From Jiangella mangrovi (lineage in GTDB: Bacteria; Actinomycetota; Actinomycetes; Jiangellales; Jiangellaceae), in assembly GCF_014204975.1 (NCBI RefSeq), contig NZ_JACHMM010000001.1, positions 6,138,037 through 6,202,036 of the forward strand: a stretch of 64,000 nucleotides of DNA, in the 5' to 3' direction. The translations under genes were made by a program, and so were the position numbers. Each line of letters opens with the position of its first letter. The stretch's first letter is position 1. Shown here piece by piece: positions 42,822-51,894 of the stretch. Under the pieces are notes generated by a model, which saw only the letters and a program-made list of their open reading frames with translations, was not told the origin of the DNA and searched no databases.

Positions 42822-43615
42822 GGGTGTGCTCCCTCCGTCGACGATGTGACCGTGGCGGGCAGGCCGAACACCCGCGCCGCGGTGCGGCCGAGCACATCGG
42901 CCTGCTGCCGCGCGTCCAGTCCCCAGTGCGACCGCGCCAGCTCGGCGGCGGCGTCGTACTCCCCCGCCGCGAGGCCGGCCCGGTTCCAGTCGCCGCTCCA
43001 CATGGTCCGCTCGGACCCGAACGCGTCCAGCAACCGCTCGAGGTACGGCAGGGCGTCGGGGTACGGGTACGGGGTGCCGGCGTTGGCGAAGAAGCCCGAC
43101 CACATCACGCTGACGTTCGGCAGCGACGCCAGCTCCAGCAGCGACGGAAACGCCTCGGCGTCCGGCGAGCCGGGACCGTAGCGGAACCAGCCCAGGTGCT
43201 CCAGCCGCACGTGCAGTCGCGGCCGCTCGGCGACGACGGAACGAAACTCGTCGGAGACGACGGACGCGAACGGGCCGGTCAGGCTGGCCACCGCCCCGGC
43301 GTCGGCGAGCACGTCGAACACGGCGTCGCCGCTGCCGTCGGCCAGCCCGGACGGCGCCACCCGCAGCCCGGCGAAGCCGCCCGACAGCAGCGCGGCCGCG
43401 TGCTCCACACCGTCGGCGATCGCCACGCCGGCGAAGCGTCCCGGGTCGGAGCGGACGGCGTCGAGCAGGTACCGGTTGTCGGTGGTGCCCAGGTGCTGGA
43501 CGAGCACCGCCCCGGCGACGCCCGACGCCGTCATCGCCGCTCGGTAGTCCGAGATCGCGGCGTACTTCGGCGGCCCGGTGTGGACATGGGCATCGACGAC
43601 GGCGACCGGACTCAC
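42818..43615 (-). CDS. Amidohydrolase-2 family protein (lactonase/decarboxylase-like)
   Basis: 265 aa TIM barrel. Metal motif VDAHVHTGPP near residue 8, later HVRLEHLGWF and the terminal catalytic Asp region MWSGDWNRAG, as in amidohydrolase-2 lactonases (for example 2-pyrone-4,6-dicarboxylate or sugar lactonases). GTG 43615 overlaps the isochorismatase-like stop by 4 bp. It could open a lactone or hydrolyse a C-N bond in the pathway. Confidence 0.85.
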   Translation of the reverse strand: MSPVAVVDAHVHTGPPKYAAISDYRAAMTASGVAGAVLVQHLGTTDNRYLLDAVRSDPGRFAGVAIADGVEHAAALLSGGFAGLRVAPSGLADGSGDAVFDVLADAGAVASLTGPFASVVSDEFRSVVAERPRLHVRLEHLGWFRYGPGSPDAEAFPSLLELASLPNVSVMWSGFFANAGTPYPYPDALPYLERLLDAFGSERTMWSGDWNRAGLAAGEYDAAAELARSHWGLDARQQADVLGRTAARVFGLPATVTSSTEGAHP

Positions 43616-44343
43616 GCGACGTCCACGGTGGCGCAGGCCGCCCGGAAGTCCTCCGCCGTCGAGGTGTAGCCGACGTTGCACTCGATGTGCCGGATCGCCA
43701 TGAAGTTCGCCCAGCCGCCCTCGCGGGTCTCGGGGAACTCGAACGTCGACACGCAGTCGCGCAGCACGACGACGCGGTAGTTGCGGTACAGCGCGTCGGT
43801 GACGGTGGTGCCGAGGCAGACCCGGCTGTCGAACCCGACGACGACGAGGTTGCGGACGCCGCGGTTGCGCAGCGCGCTGTCCAGCTCGGTCTCGTGGAAG
43901 CCGCTGTAGTACTGCTTGCGGATGAGGACGTCGTCGTCGTCCGGGGCGATGACCTTGGAGTGCTCGAGGATCGGCGTCGGCGGCTTCCACGCGGTCAGCA
44001 CGTCGACGTCGCAGACCCGCTGCGACATGTTGCGCCACTCGTTGCCCTCGTCGATGCCGGGCGACAGGTAGTTCGTCAGGTACACCGTCGGCAGGCCGAT
44101 CGCCCGGGCGGCATCCTTCACCGGCCGGATCTTGTTCCGGACCATGTCGCGGGTCGCCTCGTCGACCTCGTAGATGCCGTCCAGGCCCTCGGGCACGTCG
44201 TCGTCGAAGCCGGCGCCGTAGACGTCGACGATGAGCAGCGCGGTGTCGTCGAGCCCGAGCTCCAGGTCGTCCTCGGCGTGACCGAGCGGCGAGTCGATGG
44301 TCGGGTACAGCCGGTAGTAGCGGCCGGGCAGGCGCAGCGTCAT
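43612..44343 (-). CDS. Isochorismatase-family cysteine amidohydrolase
   Basis: 243 aa. Catalytic triad visible: Asp in TALLIVDVYGAG, Lys in VLIRKQYYSGFHET, Cys in GFDSRVCLGTTVTDA. The SGFHETELDSALRNRG and RNLVVVG segments match RutB/N-carbamoylsarcosine-amidase relatives. ATG 44343 is coupled to the upstream dehydrogenase gene by an ATGA overlap. It hydrolyses a small amide or carbamoyl compound, consistent with an amide-bearing substrate for the island. Confidence 0.9.
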   Translation of the reverse strand: MTLRLPGRYYRLYPTIDSPLGHAEDDLELGLDDTALLIVDVYGAGFDDDVPEGLDGIYEVDEATRDMVRNKIRPVKDAARAIGLPTVYLTNYLSPGIDEGNEWRNMSQRVCDVDVLTAWKPPTPILEHSKVIAPDDDDVLIRKQYYSGFHETELDSALRNRGVRNLVVVGFDSRVCLGTTVTDALYRNYRVVVLRDCVSTFEFPETREGGWANFMAIRHIECNVGYTSTAEDFRAACATVDVA

Positions 44344-45248
44344 GGTCGGTCGTCCTCCTCGGCGACGGGTGCGGTGGGGGCGTCCGGCCGGTCGCGGACG
44401 GCGTGCCGGTACAGCGCCTGGGTGCCCAGGTCGCCGCCGCCGGCGTCGGACAGCCAGCGGTAGCGCTCGCGGGCGGACCGGCCCGCCGCGAGGTCGAGCC
44501 CGTGCTCCTCGCCCGCGGCCTCGGCCAGCGCGAGGTCCTTGATCATGTGGTCGACCTTGAAGCCGGGCGCGAGGTCGCCCCGGACCAGCCGCGGCCACAT
44601 GAAGTCCAGCAGCGGGCCGGTGCCCAGGCCGCGCCCGACGACGTCGGCGACGACCTCGGGGTCCAGTCCCAGCGCGCCGGCGAGCGCCCACGCGTCGGCG
44701 ATGCCGCCCGCGATGCCGCCGATGAGCAGCTGGTTGACCAGCTTGACGCTCTGCCCGGCGCCGGGCCCGCCGATGAGCACCGGCGTCCCGAGCACCTCGA
44801 ACGCCGGCCGGGCCCGCTCGAACGCCTCGGCCGACCCGCCGGCCATGATCGTCAGCGTGCCGGCCGCCGCGCCCATCGGGCCGCCGGAGACCGGTGCGTC
44901 CAGCGCCTCGACACCCCGGTCAGTGGCCGCGACAGCGAGGCGCCGGGCCAGCTCGGGCGGGCTGGTGGACATGTCGGCGACGACGGCGGGTGGCGCGGCC
45001 GCCGCGAGCAGTCCCGACGGGCCCAGCACGGCCGCCTCGACGGTGTCCGGGTCGGGCAGGAACGCGATGGCGAGGTCGGCACCGTCGCCGGCCGCCGCGG
45101 CGGAGTCCGCCCACGACGCTCCGGCCGCCAGCACCTCCTCGGCGCTCTCCTTGCGCCGCGAGTGCACGGTGACCTCGTGCCCCGCGTCGACCAGCCGCTG
45201 CGCCACGGGCCGGCCCATCAGGCCGATCCCGACGACTGCGATCCTCAC
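44340..45248 (-). CDS. Beta-hydroxyacid dehydrogenase (3-hydroxyisobutyrate dehydrogenase-like)
   Basis: 302 aa. N-terminal NAD(P) site IAVVGIGLMGRPVAQRL, the DMSTSPP loop, substrate motif DAPVSGGPMGAAAGTLTIMA near residue 115 and catalytic Lys in GQSVKLVNQLL near 165. These are hallmarks of tartronate-semialdehyde reductase/HIBADH enzymes. GTG 45248 overlaps the ATPase stop by 4 bp. Acts on a beta-hydroxy acid such as a glycerate or tartronate semialdehyde derivative from sugar-acid cleavage. Confidence 0.92.
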   Translation of the reverse strand: MRIAVVGIGLMGRPVAQRLVDAGHEVTVHSRRKESAEEVLAAGASWADSAAAAGDGADLAIAFLPDPDTVEAAVLGPSGLLAAAAPPAVVADMSTSPPELARRLAVAATDRGVEALDAPVSGGPMGAAAGTLTIMAGGSAEAFERARPAFEVLGTPVLIGGPGAGQSVKLVNQLLIGGIAGGIADAWALAGALGLDPEVVADVVGRGLGTGPLLDFMWPRLVRGDLAPGFKVDHMIKDLALAEAAGEEHGLDLAAGRSARERYRWLSDAGGGDLGTQALYRHAVRDRPDAPTAPVAEEDDRP

Positions 45249-46369
45249 CCGACCTCCTCCGAGACCACCGAAATGCCAGGGCCCGACGGCGACGGCGCAC
45301 CGGCCGTGTCCTCGGCCGACTCCGCGAAATGACAGGCGACGGCGGACCCGCCGGCCACCGCCCGCAGTACCGGCCGCTCCGTCAGGCACCGCTCCGGCCG
45401 GCCCAGCCGCACGTGCAGCGGGCAGCGCGACGCGTAGTGGCAGCCGGTGGCCAGGGCCGGCGACGGCTCCGCGCCCGCCACGCCATCCGCCGTCGACTCC
45501 CCGCGGTCCGGCGCCGCGTCGGGCGCGTCTCCGGTCGCCTCGGCCAGGTCCGCGGCGAGGTCCGCCGCGGCGCCGTCGCGCTCGCCGAGCCCGGGCACCG
45601 CCGCGATGAGCCGCCGCGAGTACGGGTGCAGCGGGCTCTCGAGCAGTCGCTCACGCGGCGCCACCTCGACCAGCCGGCCCTGGTAGAGCACCGCGATGCG
45701 CTCGCACAGGAAGTAGACCGCGCGCAGGTCGTGGCTGATGAACAGCAGCGACAGCCCGAGCTCGCGGCGCAGCCGGGAGAACAGGTTCAGCACCTGCGCC
45801 TGCACGGACACGTCCAGCGCGGACACCGGCTCGTCGGCGACGATCAGCCGCGGCGACAGGCTCAGCGCGCGGGCGATGCCGATGCGCTGGCGCTGCCCGC
45901 CGCTGAACTGGTGCGGGTAGCGGTCCAGCATCGAGGGGTGCAGGCCGACCCGTTCGAGCAGCTCGCCGAGCGCGGCGTCGCGACCGCCGGGCGTCGGGAG
46001 CCGGTGGATCTCGTACGGGTCGGAGAGGATGTCGCGGATCTTTCGCCGCGGGTTGAACGCGTGCTGGGTGTTCTGGAAGATCATCTGGACGGTGCGCCGG
46101 TACGCGAGCTGGTCGCGGCCGCGCAGGGCCCCGATGTCCTGCCCCTCGACCAGCACCCGGCCGGACGTCGGCGTCAGCAGCTTCGCGACCACCCGGCCCA
46201 GCGTCGTCTTGCCGGAACCGCTCTCGCCCACCAGCGCCACCGACTCGCCCGCGGCGATGGTGAGCGACACGTCGTCGACGGCCAGGTGGGTGCGCCGGCC
46301 CGGCAGCAGCGCGCGGCGGGCGCCGAACTCGTGCGACACCTGCTCGATTCTCAGCAGCGGCTCGCTCAT
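45245..46369 (-). CDS. Peptide-type ABC transporter ATP-binding protein (DppF-like)
   Basis: 374 aa. Walker A LVGESGSGKTTLG, Q-loop QMIFQNTQHAFNPR, signature [16 protein letters not shown], Walker [22 protein letters not shown], and a Cys-rich oligopeptide tail (CHYASRCPLHVRLG) interrupted by about 50 acidic/Ala-rich residues. ATG 46369 overlaps the dppD-like stop by 4 bp. Second ATPase of the importer in this operon. Confidence 0.93.
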   Translation of the reverse strand: MSEPLLRIEQVSHEFGARRALLPGRRTHLAVDDVSLTIAAGESVALVGESGSGKTTLGRVVAKLLTPTSGRVLVEGQDIGALRGRDQLAYRRTVQMIFQNTQHAFNPRRKIRDILSDPYEIHRLPTPGGRDAALGELLERVGLHPSMLDRYPHQFSGGQRQRIGIARALSLSPRLIVADEPVSALDVSVQAQVLNLFSRLRRELGLSLLFISHDLRAVYFLCERIAVLYQGRLVEVAPRERLLESPLHPYSRRLIAAVPGLGERDGAAADLAADLAEATGDAPDAAPDRGESTADGVAGAEPSPALATGCHYASRCPLHVRLGRPERCLTERPVLRAVAGGSAVACHFAESAEDTAGAPSPSGPGISVVSEEVG

Positions 46370-47382
46370 CGGCGCACCTCCTCCAGCGGACTGGCATCCA
46401 GAGGGAAGTGACAGGCGGCGTGGACGGCGACGCCGTCGGCGCTGCCGGGCCACGTCGACGAGCACTCCTCGGGTCCGCCGAGCGCGACGTGATGGCGGCA
46501 GCGGGCCTGGAACCGGCAGCCGCCGGGCCACGCGGCGGGATCCGGCGGCATGCCGGGCACCGTCTCGAGCTGGTCCGGCGGCACCCCGCCCAGCGGCGGG
46601 ATGCTGCCGAGCAGGGCGGCGGTGTACGGATGGCTCGGGGACGTGAGCACCTCGTCGACGCCGCCCTGCTCGACGACCTGGCCGGCGTACATCACGACGA
46701 CGCGGTCGCAGATCTCGCGGACCGTGCTGATGTCGTGCGTCACGAAGACGATGGCCGTGCCCAGCTCGTCGCGCAGCTGCACCAGCAGCCGCAGGATCTC
46801 CGCCTGGATCGAGACGTCCAGGGCGGTGGTGGGCTCGTCGGCCAGCAGCAGCACCGGCTCGTTCTGCAACCCCAGCGCGATGGCCGAGCGCTGCTGCATG
46901 CCGCCGCTCAGCTCGTGCGGATACGCCGAGAGGGCCTGTTCGGGCCGCGGCAGCCGCGCCCGGCGCAGCGCGTCGAGAGCCCGGCCGCGGCGCTGCTGGG
47001 AGTTCAGCTCCGGGCTGTGGGTGCGCAGGCTGAGCCGCAGCTGCCTCCCGATCCGGGCGACGGGGTTCAGCGCGGCTCCGGCGTCGGACGGGATCAGCGC
47101 CACCTGCCGGCCGCGCAGCGAGCGGATGACCGACGGGTCGGCGCCGAGCAGGTCGCGCCCGCCGAACGTGATGCTGCCGCCCGCCACCCGCCCGCCCGCC
47201 GGCAGCAGGCCGAGCAGCGCGAGCAGGGTCAGGCTCTTGCCGCAGCCGGACTCCCCCACGATGCCGACGATCTCGCGCGCGCCGACCTCGAAGCCGACGC
47301 CGTCGACCGGCCGGGACACGCCGGCGCCGTGGCCGAACTCGACCGCGAGGTCGCGGACGCTGAGCAGCGGCTGGTCGGTCAT
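46366..47382 (-). CDS. Peptide-type ABC transporter ATP-binding protein (DppD-like)
   Basis: 338 aa. Walker [14 protein letters not shown]-loop ALIPSDAGAALNPVAR (Q replaced by S), signature HELSGGMQQRSAIALGL, Walker [13 protein letters not shown] and FVTHDISTV, then the Cys-containing tail CRFQARCRHHVALGG. ATG 47382 overlaps the permease stop by 4 bp. Works with the DppF-like subunit and the two permeases. Confidence 0.93.
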   Translation of the reverse strand: MTDQPLLSVRDLAVEFGHGAGVSRPVDGVGFEVGAREIVGIVGESGCGKSLTLLALLGLLPAGGRVAGGSITFGGRDLLGADPSVIRSLRGRQVALIPSDAGAALNPVARIGRQLRLSLRTHSPELNSQQRRGRALDALRRARLPRPEQALSAYPHELSGGMQQRSAIALGLQNEPVLLLADEPTTALDVSIQAEILRLLVQLRDELGTAIVFVTHDISTVREICDRVVVMYAGQVVEQGGVDEVLTSPSHPYTAALLGSIPPLGGVPPDQLETVPGMPPDPAAWPGGCRFQARCRHHVALGGPEECSSTWPGSADGVAVHAACHFPLDASPLEEVRR

Positions 47383-48236
47383 TGGCTGGCCCCCTGCGGG
47401 TCGAGCCGGTCGCGCAGGACGTCGGCCATGATGTTGATGCCGAGGACGACCAGCAGGATCGGGACGCCGGCGATGACGCCGATCCACGGATGGCTGAGCA
47501 CGAACCCGCGCGACTGCGCGAGCAGCGCGCCCCACGACGCGTCGGGCGGCTGGACGCCCAGCCCGAGGAAGCCGAGGCCGGCCTCGTCGAGCACGGCGAA
47601 CCCCAGCAGCACCGTCGTCTGCACGATGAGCAGCGGCAGCAGCGCCGGCACGATCTCCTTGCGGATGATCCGCCAGCGCCCGGCGCCGATGACCCGCGCG
47701 GCGTCGGTAAAGGCGAGGTCGCGGACGCCGACGACGGCGCTGCGCACCAGCCGGGCGTAGAACGGCCAGAACGCCAGCCCGAGCGCCAGCATGGTCGTGG
47801 TGAACGACGGGCCGAAGATGCCGACGATGCCGATGGCGACCAGCAGCGTCGGGATGGCGAAGAACAGGTCCACCACCCGTATGACGGCGAGGTCGACCCA
47901 GCCGCCGAGGTACCCCGTCAGCAGCCCGAGCGGGACCGCGATGGCCGAGGCCAGTGCCACCGTCCCGAGCGCGATCAGCATGGTCATGCGCCCGCCGACC
48001 GCCATGCGGGTGAACAGGTCGCGGCCGAGGTCGTCGGTGCCGAACCAGTGCTCGGCCGACGGCCCGGAGAACCGTGCGTTCAGGTCGGTGGCGTTCGGGT
48101 CGTACCCGGAGATCATGGGCCCGACCAGCATGAACAGCGCCAGCAGGCCGAGCAGCCCGCCGCCCACGATCAGCTTCCAGCCGCGCTTCACCCGGGGGCC
48201 GTCGGCGGTCGCGGCCACGACGGCGACGGCGCTCAC
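47379..48236 (-). CDS. Peptide-type ABC transporter permease (DppC-like)
   Basis: 285 aa with the N-terminal helix (LIVGGGLLGLLALFMLVGP), periplasmic loop with HWFGTDDLGRDLFTRM (DppC hallmark), five further helices and an EAA-type loop DAARVIGAGRWRIIRKEIVP. GTG 48236 overlaps the DppB-like stop by 4 bp. Confidence 0.94.
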   Translation of the reverse strand: MSAVAVVAATADGPRVKRGWKLIVGGGLLGLLALFMLVGPMISGYDPNATDLNARFSGPSAEHWFGTDDLGRDLFTRMAVGGRMTMLIALGTVALASAIAVPLGLLTGYLGGWVDLAVIRVVDLFFAIPTLLVAIGIVGIFGPSFTTTMLALGLAFWPFYARLVRSAVVGVRDLAFTDAARVIGAGRWRIIRKEIVPALLPLLIVQTTVLLGFAVLDEAGLGFLGLGVQPPDASWGALLAQSRGFVLSHPWIGVIAGVPILLVVLGINIMADVLRDRLDPQGASQ

Positions 48237-49177
48237 GTGAGCCTCACCCGCGGGTCCAGCAGGCCCTGCAGGACCTCGGCGATGACGTTGACGACGATGA
48301 AGATCGCCCCGTACACCAGCATCAGCGCCTGGATCATCGGGTAGTCGCGCTCGCTGACGCCGGCCGCGACCAGCCGGCCCATGCCGGGCCAGTTGAACAG
48401 CTCTTCGACGACGATGGAACCGGCCAGCAGGAACCCGACCGTCAGCGCGATGGCGACGATGAGCTGCGGCATCGAGATGCGCAGCACGACCGTGCGCGCC
48501 ACCGTCCCCTCGGGCAGGCCCTGCGCCCGGGCGTACGCGACGCTGGGCTCACCACCGGTCTCGACGACGGCGGTGCGGGTCAGCCGGGCGAGGTAGGGCG
48601 CGATGGCCAGTCCCAGCGTCAGTGCGGGCAGCACCAGCAGCCGCAGGTTCTGCCCGGGGTCGACGTCGAACGGCACGTAGCCCTGACTCGGCAGCCAGCC
48701 CAGCTGCAGCGCCAGCAGCAGCATGAGCAGCGTCCCCAGCCAGAACCCCGGGGTCGCCAGGCCGACCAGCGTCGCCCCGGTGATGACGTTGTCGGCCCGG
48801 CTGCCGCGCCGGAACCCGGCATACAGCCCGGCCGGGATCGCGAGCGCCAGCCCCACCAGGAGTCCGCCGAGCGCCAGTTCGAGCGTCGCCGGGATCCGGT
48901 CGATCAGGATGTCCGACACCGGCATCCGCGAGCGGTACGAGAGCCCGAAGTCGCCGGTCACGACGTTGCCGAGCCAGCTCGTGTACTGCTGGTACCAGGG
49001 TTCGTCGAGGCCGAGCTGGTCGCGAAGCTTCGCGACCAGCTCGGGATCGCTGTTCACCCCGAGCATGGCGGTCACCGGGTCGCCCGGGATGAGCCGGACG
49101 TAGGCGAAGGCCAGGATGCTCAGGCCGAAAAGCAGCGGGACGGCGAGCAGGAGACGTCGCGCGATGTACTGGAGCAC
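48233..49177 (-). CDS. Peptide-type ABC transporter permease (DppB-like)
   Basis: 314 aa. DppB pattern: YIARRLLLAVPLLFGLSILAF-type first helix, RLIPGDPVTAMLG, FGLSYRSRMPVSDILIDRIP, and the EAA-like loop RAQGLPEGTVARTVVLRISM. The GTG at 49177 is preferred (GGGAGG five bases upstream); GTG 49183 overlaps that ribosome site. 31 bp downstream of the binding-protein gene. Confidence 0.93.
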   Translation of the reverse strand: MLQYIARRLLLAVPLLFGLSILAFAYVRLIPGDPVTAMLGVNSDPELVAKLRDQLGLDEPWYQQYTSWLGNVVTGDFGLSYRSRMPVSDILIDRIPATLELALGGLLVGLALAIPAGLYAGFRRGSRADNVITGATLVGLATPGFWLGTLLMLLLALQLGWLPSQGYVPFDVDPGQNLRLLVLPALTLGLAIAPYLARLTRTAVVETGGEPSVAYARAQGLPEGTVARTVVLRISMPQLIVAIALTVGFLLAGSIVVEELFNWPGMGRLVAAGVSERDYPMIQALMLVYGAIFIVVNVIAEVLQGLLDPRVRLT

Positions 49178-49208
49178 CGGCACCTCCCTCCCTGGTCGGC
49201 AGTGTGCG

Positions 49209-50840
49209 TCACTCGCTCAGCGTCGCTTCCACCAGGGTGTACGAGTCGGCGTCGACGCCCGGCTTGTAGTTCTGCACCCGCTGGGTCATGCCGACCTGCG
49301 GCCACTGGTATCCCACCACGAGCATCGGGAGCTCGTCGGCCTGCCATTCCTCCAGGTCCTTGATGATCTGGATGGAGGTCTCCTCGTCGACCTGCTGCGC
49401 CTCGGTGACCTTGGCGTTGATCTCGGGGTCGTCGAGGTGCGTGGTCAGCGCGGTGAGCGAGCCGCCGGTGGCGAACCAGTTGGCGTAGAGGTCCATCGAG
49501 TCCGCCGCGCCGGCGCCGCCGTGGTACATCGTGAACTTGCCGGCGGAGACGTCGCCCCAGTAGGCGGCCGGGTCGTACTTGCTCGGCGTGACCTCGATGC
49601 CGACCTCCTGCAGGTTCTGCTGGAGGATCTGCACGTGGCACTCGGCGGCGGGCCAGTTGCCCTCGTACGGGACCTCGAAGGCCAGCGGCGTGCCGTCCTC
49701 GACGCCGTCGACGCCGTCGGCCACGCGGGTGCCGCCGCCGTCGGGCTCGACCCAGCCGGCCGCGTCGAGCAGGTCGGCGGCCTCGGCCAGCGCGTCCTCG
49801 CGGTTGTCGGCCTTGTAGGTATTGATCTCCTCGTAGGCCGGGTCCCACGGGCGCAGGATGTTGCCGTAGGTGACGCCGCCGGTGCCGAACCAGCAGGCCT
49901 CCTGCTTGCCCTCGCGGTCGACGGCCCAGGCGACGGCCTGACGGACGTCCTTGTCGTCGAACGGCGCCTTGGTCCGGTCCCAGCCCCAGAACAGCGGGGC
50001 CAGCTGGTCGGACTGCACGATCTGCAGGGTGCCCTCGGACTTCAGCCGCTCGGCGTCGGAGTAGGCGACGCTGGCGACGTCGGCCGAGCCGGACTCCAGC
50101 GCGGCCGCGTTGGCCGTCGGGTCGTTGTTGAACGAGACCTGGATGGTCGCGATGCCGGGCGGCTTGAAGTAGTGCTCGTTGGCCGTGAACGTCATCTGGC
50201 TCTTGGGCGTGTACTCCGACAGCGTCCAGGGGCCCGACGTCACGGTCGGCATGGTGAAGTAGTCGGGGTCGGCGCTGACTGCGGCCTCGGACAGGATCGC
50301 CGCGTTGGCGGGACGCCCCACCAGCGCCGGGAACGTGCTCATCGGCCCGGACAGCGCGAACACCACGGTGGTGTCGTCGACGGCCTCGACGGAGGTCAGC
50401 GTGGCCAGCTGGGCCTGCAGGGCCTCGCCGGTCTTCATGCGGTCGAACGAGAACTTCACGTCCGCCGCGGTGATGGGCGAGCCGTCGCTGAAGGCGATGC
50501 CGTCGCGCAGCGTGAACGTGTAGACGGTGCCGTCGTCGGACACCTCCCACGAGTCGGCCAGCGCGCCGACGATCTCACCCTCGCCGTCGCGCTCGGTGAG
50601 GGTCTCGTACATCATCGCCATCGGGACGCGGGAGGCGTCCGCGAACGCGGTGGAGGGGTCGAAGCCCTGGGTGGGCTCGACGCCGAGCATGCGCAGCGGG
50701 CCGGCGGACTGGCCGCCGGTGGCGCCGTCGCCGCCCTCGCCCGCGGCAGGCGATTCGGACGAGCCGCCGCCACAGCCGGCGAGCGCGACCGCGGTCACCA
50801 GGCCGGTGACCAGGACTCGGAAGTGATGACGCTTCGGCAT
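49209..50840 (-). CDS. Extracellular solute-binding lipoprotein, family 5 (DppA-like)
   Basis: 543 aa. Lipobox VALAGCGGGS (Cys near 23), then a class C binding protein: TLTERDGEGEIVGALADSWE, VYTFTLRDGIAFSDGSPIT, DDKDVRQAVAWAVDRE, NWPAAECHVQILQQNLQEVG. ATG 50840 with AAGGAG. It starts the nine-gene minus-strand run; its promoter overlaps CCTAGG site C. Family members bind oligopeptides, glycosides or nickel; here the context points to an amide-containing oligosaccharide or acidic glycoside. Confidence 0.94.
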   Translation of the reverse strand: MPKRHHFRVLVTGLVTAVALAGCGGGSSESPAAGEGGDGATGGQSAGPLRMLGVEPTQGFDPSTAFADASRVPMAMMYETLTERDGEGEIVGALADSWEVSDDGTVYTFTLRDGIAFSDGSPITAADVKFSFDRMKTGEALQAQLATLTSVEAVDDTTVVFALSGPMSTFPALVGRPANAAILSEAAVSADPDYFTMPTVTSGPWTLSEYTPKSQMTFTANEHYFKPPGIATIQVSFNNDPTANAAALESGSADVASVAYSDAERLKSEGTLQIVQSDQLAPLFWGWDRTKAPFDDKDVRQAVAWAVDREGKQEACWFGTGGVTYGNILRPWDPAYEEINTYKADNREDALAEAADLLDAAGWVEPDGGGTRVADGVDGVEDGTPLAFEVPYEGNWPAAECHVQILQQNLQEVGIEVTPSKYDPAAYWGDVSAGKFTMYHGGAGAADSMDLYANWFATGGSLTALTTHLDDPEINAKVTEAQQVDEETSIQIIKDLEEWQADELPMLVVGYQWPQVGMTQRVQNYKPGVDADSYTLVEATLSE

Positions 50841-50883
50841 CGCACGCTCCTTCAGGTGGTCGATCCGCCGGAGGGGATGGACG

Positions 50884-50938
50884 GGACCCTAGGTTCCGGT
50901 TCAAAGTGTAGTCAAGTCTCTTGACATAGGTCCTATGT
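50884..50938. promoter_or_regulatory. CCTAGG-type operator pair, site C
   Basis: GGACCCTAGGTTCC (50884-50897, one mismatch from a perfect dyad) and a perfect 15-bp palindrome ACATAGGTCCTATGT (50924-50938), centres about 40 bp apart. On the minus strand, -35 TTGACT (50915-50910), 18-bp spacer and -10 TAGGGT (50891-50886) place the binding-protein promoter directly under the first site. Confidence 0.7.
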
Positions 50939-50955
50939 AAGGATTGGGTTACGAC

Positions 50956-51894
50956 ATGAGCGACGGCTTCTCCCTGTCCGGGGTGTTCCCCGCGAGCCTG
51001 ACGATGTTCGACGAGGCCGGCCGCCTGGACGAGCCGGCCTCCCGCACCCACCTCGAGTCGCTGGTCGACGCGGGTGCGCACGGCCTGGTCGTCGCCGGCA
51101 CCAGCGGCGAGTTCGTGGCCATGACCTCGGACGAGAAGGTCCGGCTGGTCGCGACGGCGGTGGCCGCGGCGGCCGGGCGGGTCCCCGTCGTCGCCGGTAC
51201 CGGGACGGCGTCGACGGCCGAGACCGTCGAGCTGACCAGGGCGGCCGCCGACGCCGGCGCCGCCGCCGCGCTGGTGATCCTCCCCTACTACATGCGCCCG
51301 CACCGCGAGGAGGTGCTGGCCCACCTGCGCACCGTCGGCGCGGCCAGCCCGGTGCCGGTGCTGGTCTACAACAACCCGGCCAACAGCGGCACCACCGAGC
51401 TCGACGCCGTCGACATCGGCATGCTCTACCGTGAGGGCGTCGTCCACGGCGTCAAGAGCACCTTCCCCACCGTCCACCAGGTGCCCGAGGTCATCGACGA
51501 GACCGGCCCCGACTTCGCCGTCTTCTACGGCGGGTTCATGGCGCCGCTGTCCGGGCTGGCCGAGGGCGCGCACGGCTGGATCAGCGGCGTCCTCAACGTC
51601 GCGGTCACCGAGGCGCTGGCGCTGTACGACGCGGTCCGCGCGGGCGACCTGGCGACGGCGCGGCACTGGGCGGCCGTGATCCGGCAGTACCGCTACCTGT
51701 ACACGCGCCGTCCGCTCGGCCAGGTCGGCGACCTGGCGCTCTACCGGGCGATGCTGGAGCTCCGCGGGCAGCACGGCGGACACTGCCGGGCGCCGCTGCT
51801 GCCGCTGACGGCGGAGCAGCGGGCCGAGCTCGAGCGGCTCATGGCCGAGAACCCGGCGCTGTTCGGCGCCGCCCGCGCGGCCGCGCGTCCATGA
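50956..51894 (+). CDS. DapA/NanA-family class I aldolase
   Basis: 312 aa. VFPASLTMFDEAGRLDEPAS opening, GTSGEFVAMTSDEK (the GxTGE-type carboxylate loop), catalytic Tyr in LVYNNPANSG near 138, and Schiff-base Lys in HGVKSTFPTVHQ near 167. This is the pattern of dihydrodipicolinate-synthase-like aldolases, including 2-keto-3-deoxy sugar-acid aldolases and N-acetylneuraminate lyases. ATG 50956 chosen over TTG 50944. It is 4-bp coupled to the MFS gene and lies under the CCTAGG palindrome. Likely splits the keto-deoxy product made by a dehydratase of this island. Confidence 0.92.
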   Translation: MSDGFSLSGVFPASLTMFDEAGRLDEPASRTHLESLVDAGAHGLVVAGTSGEFVAMTSDEKVRLVATAVAAAAGRVPVVAGTGTASTAETVELTRAAADAGAAAALVILPYYMRPHREEVLAHLRTVGAASPVPVLVYNNPANSGTTELDAVDIGMLYREGVVHGVKSTFPTVHQVPEVIDETGPDFAVFYGGFMAPLSGLAEGAHGWISGVLNVAVTEALALYDAVRAGDLATARHWAAVIRQYRYLYTRRPLGQVGDLALYRAMLELRGQHGGHCRAPLLPLTAEQRAELERLMAENPALFGAARAAARP

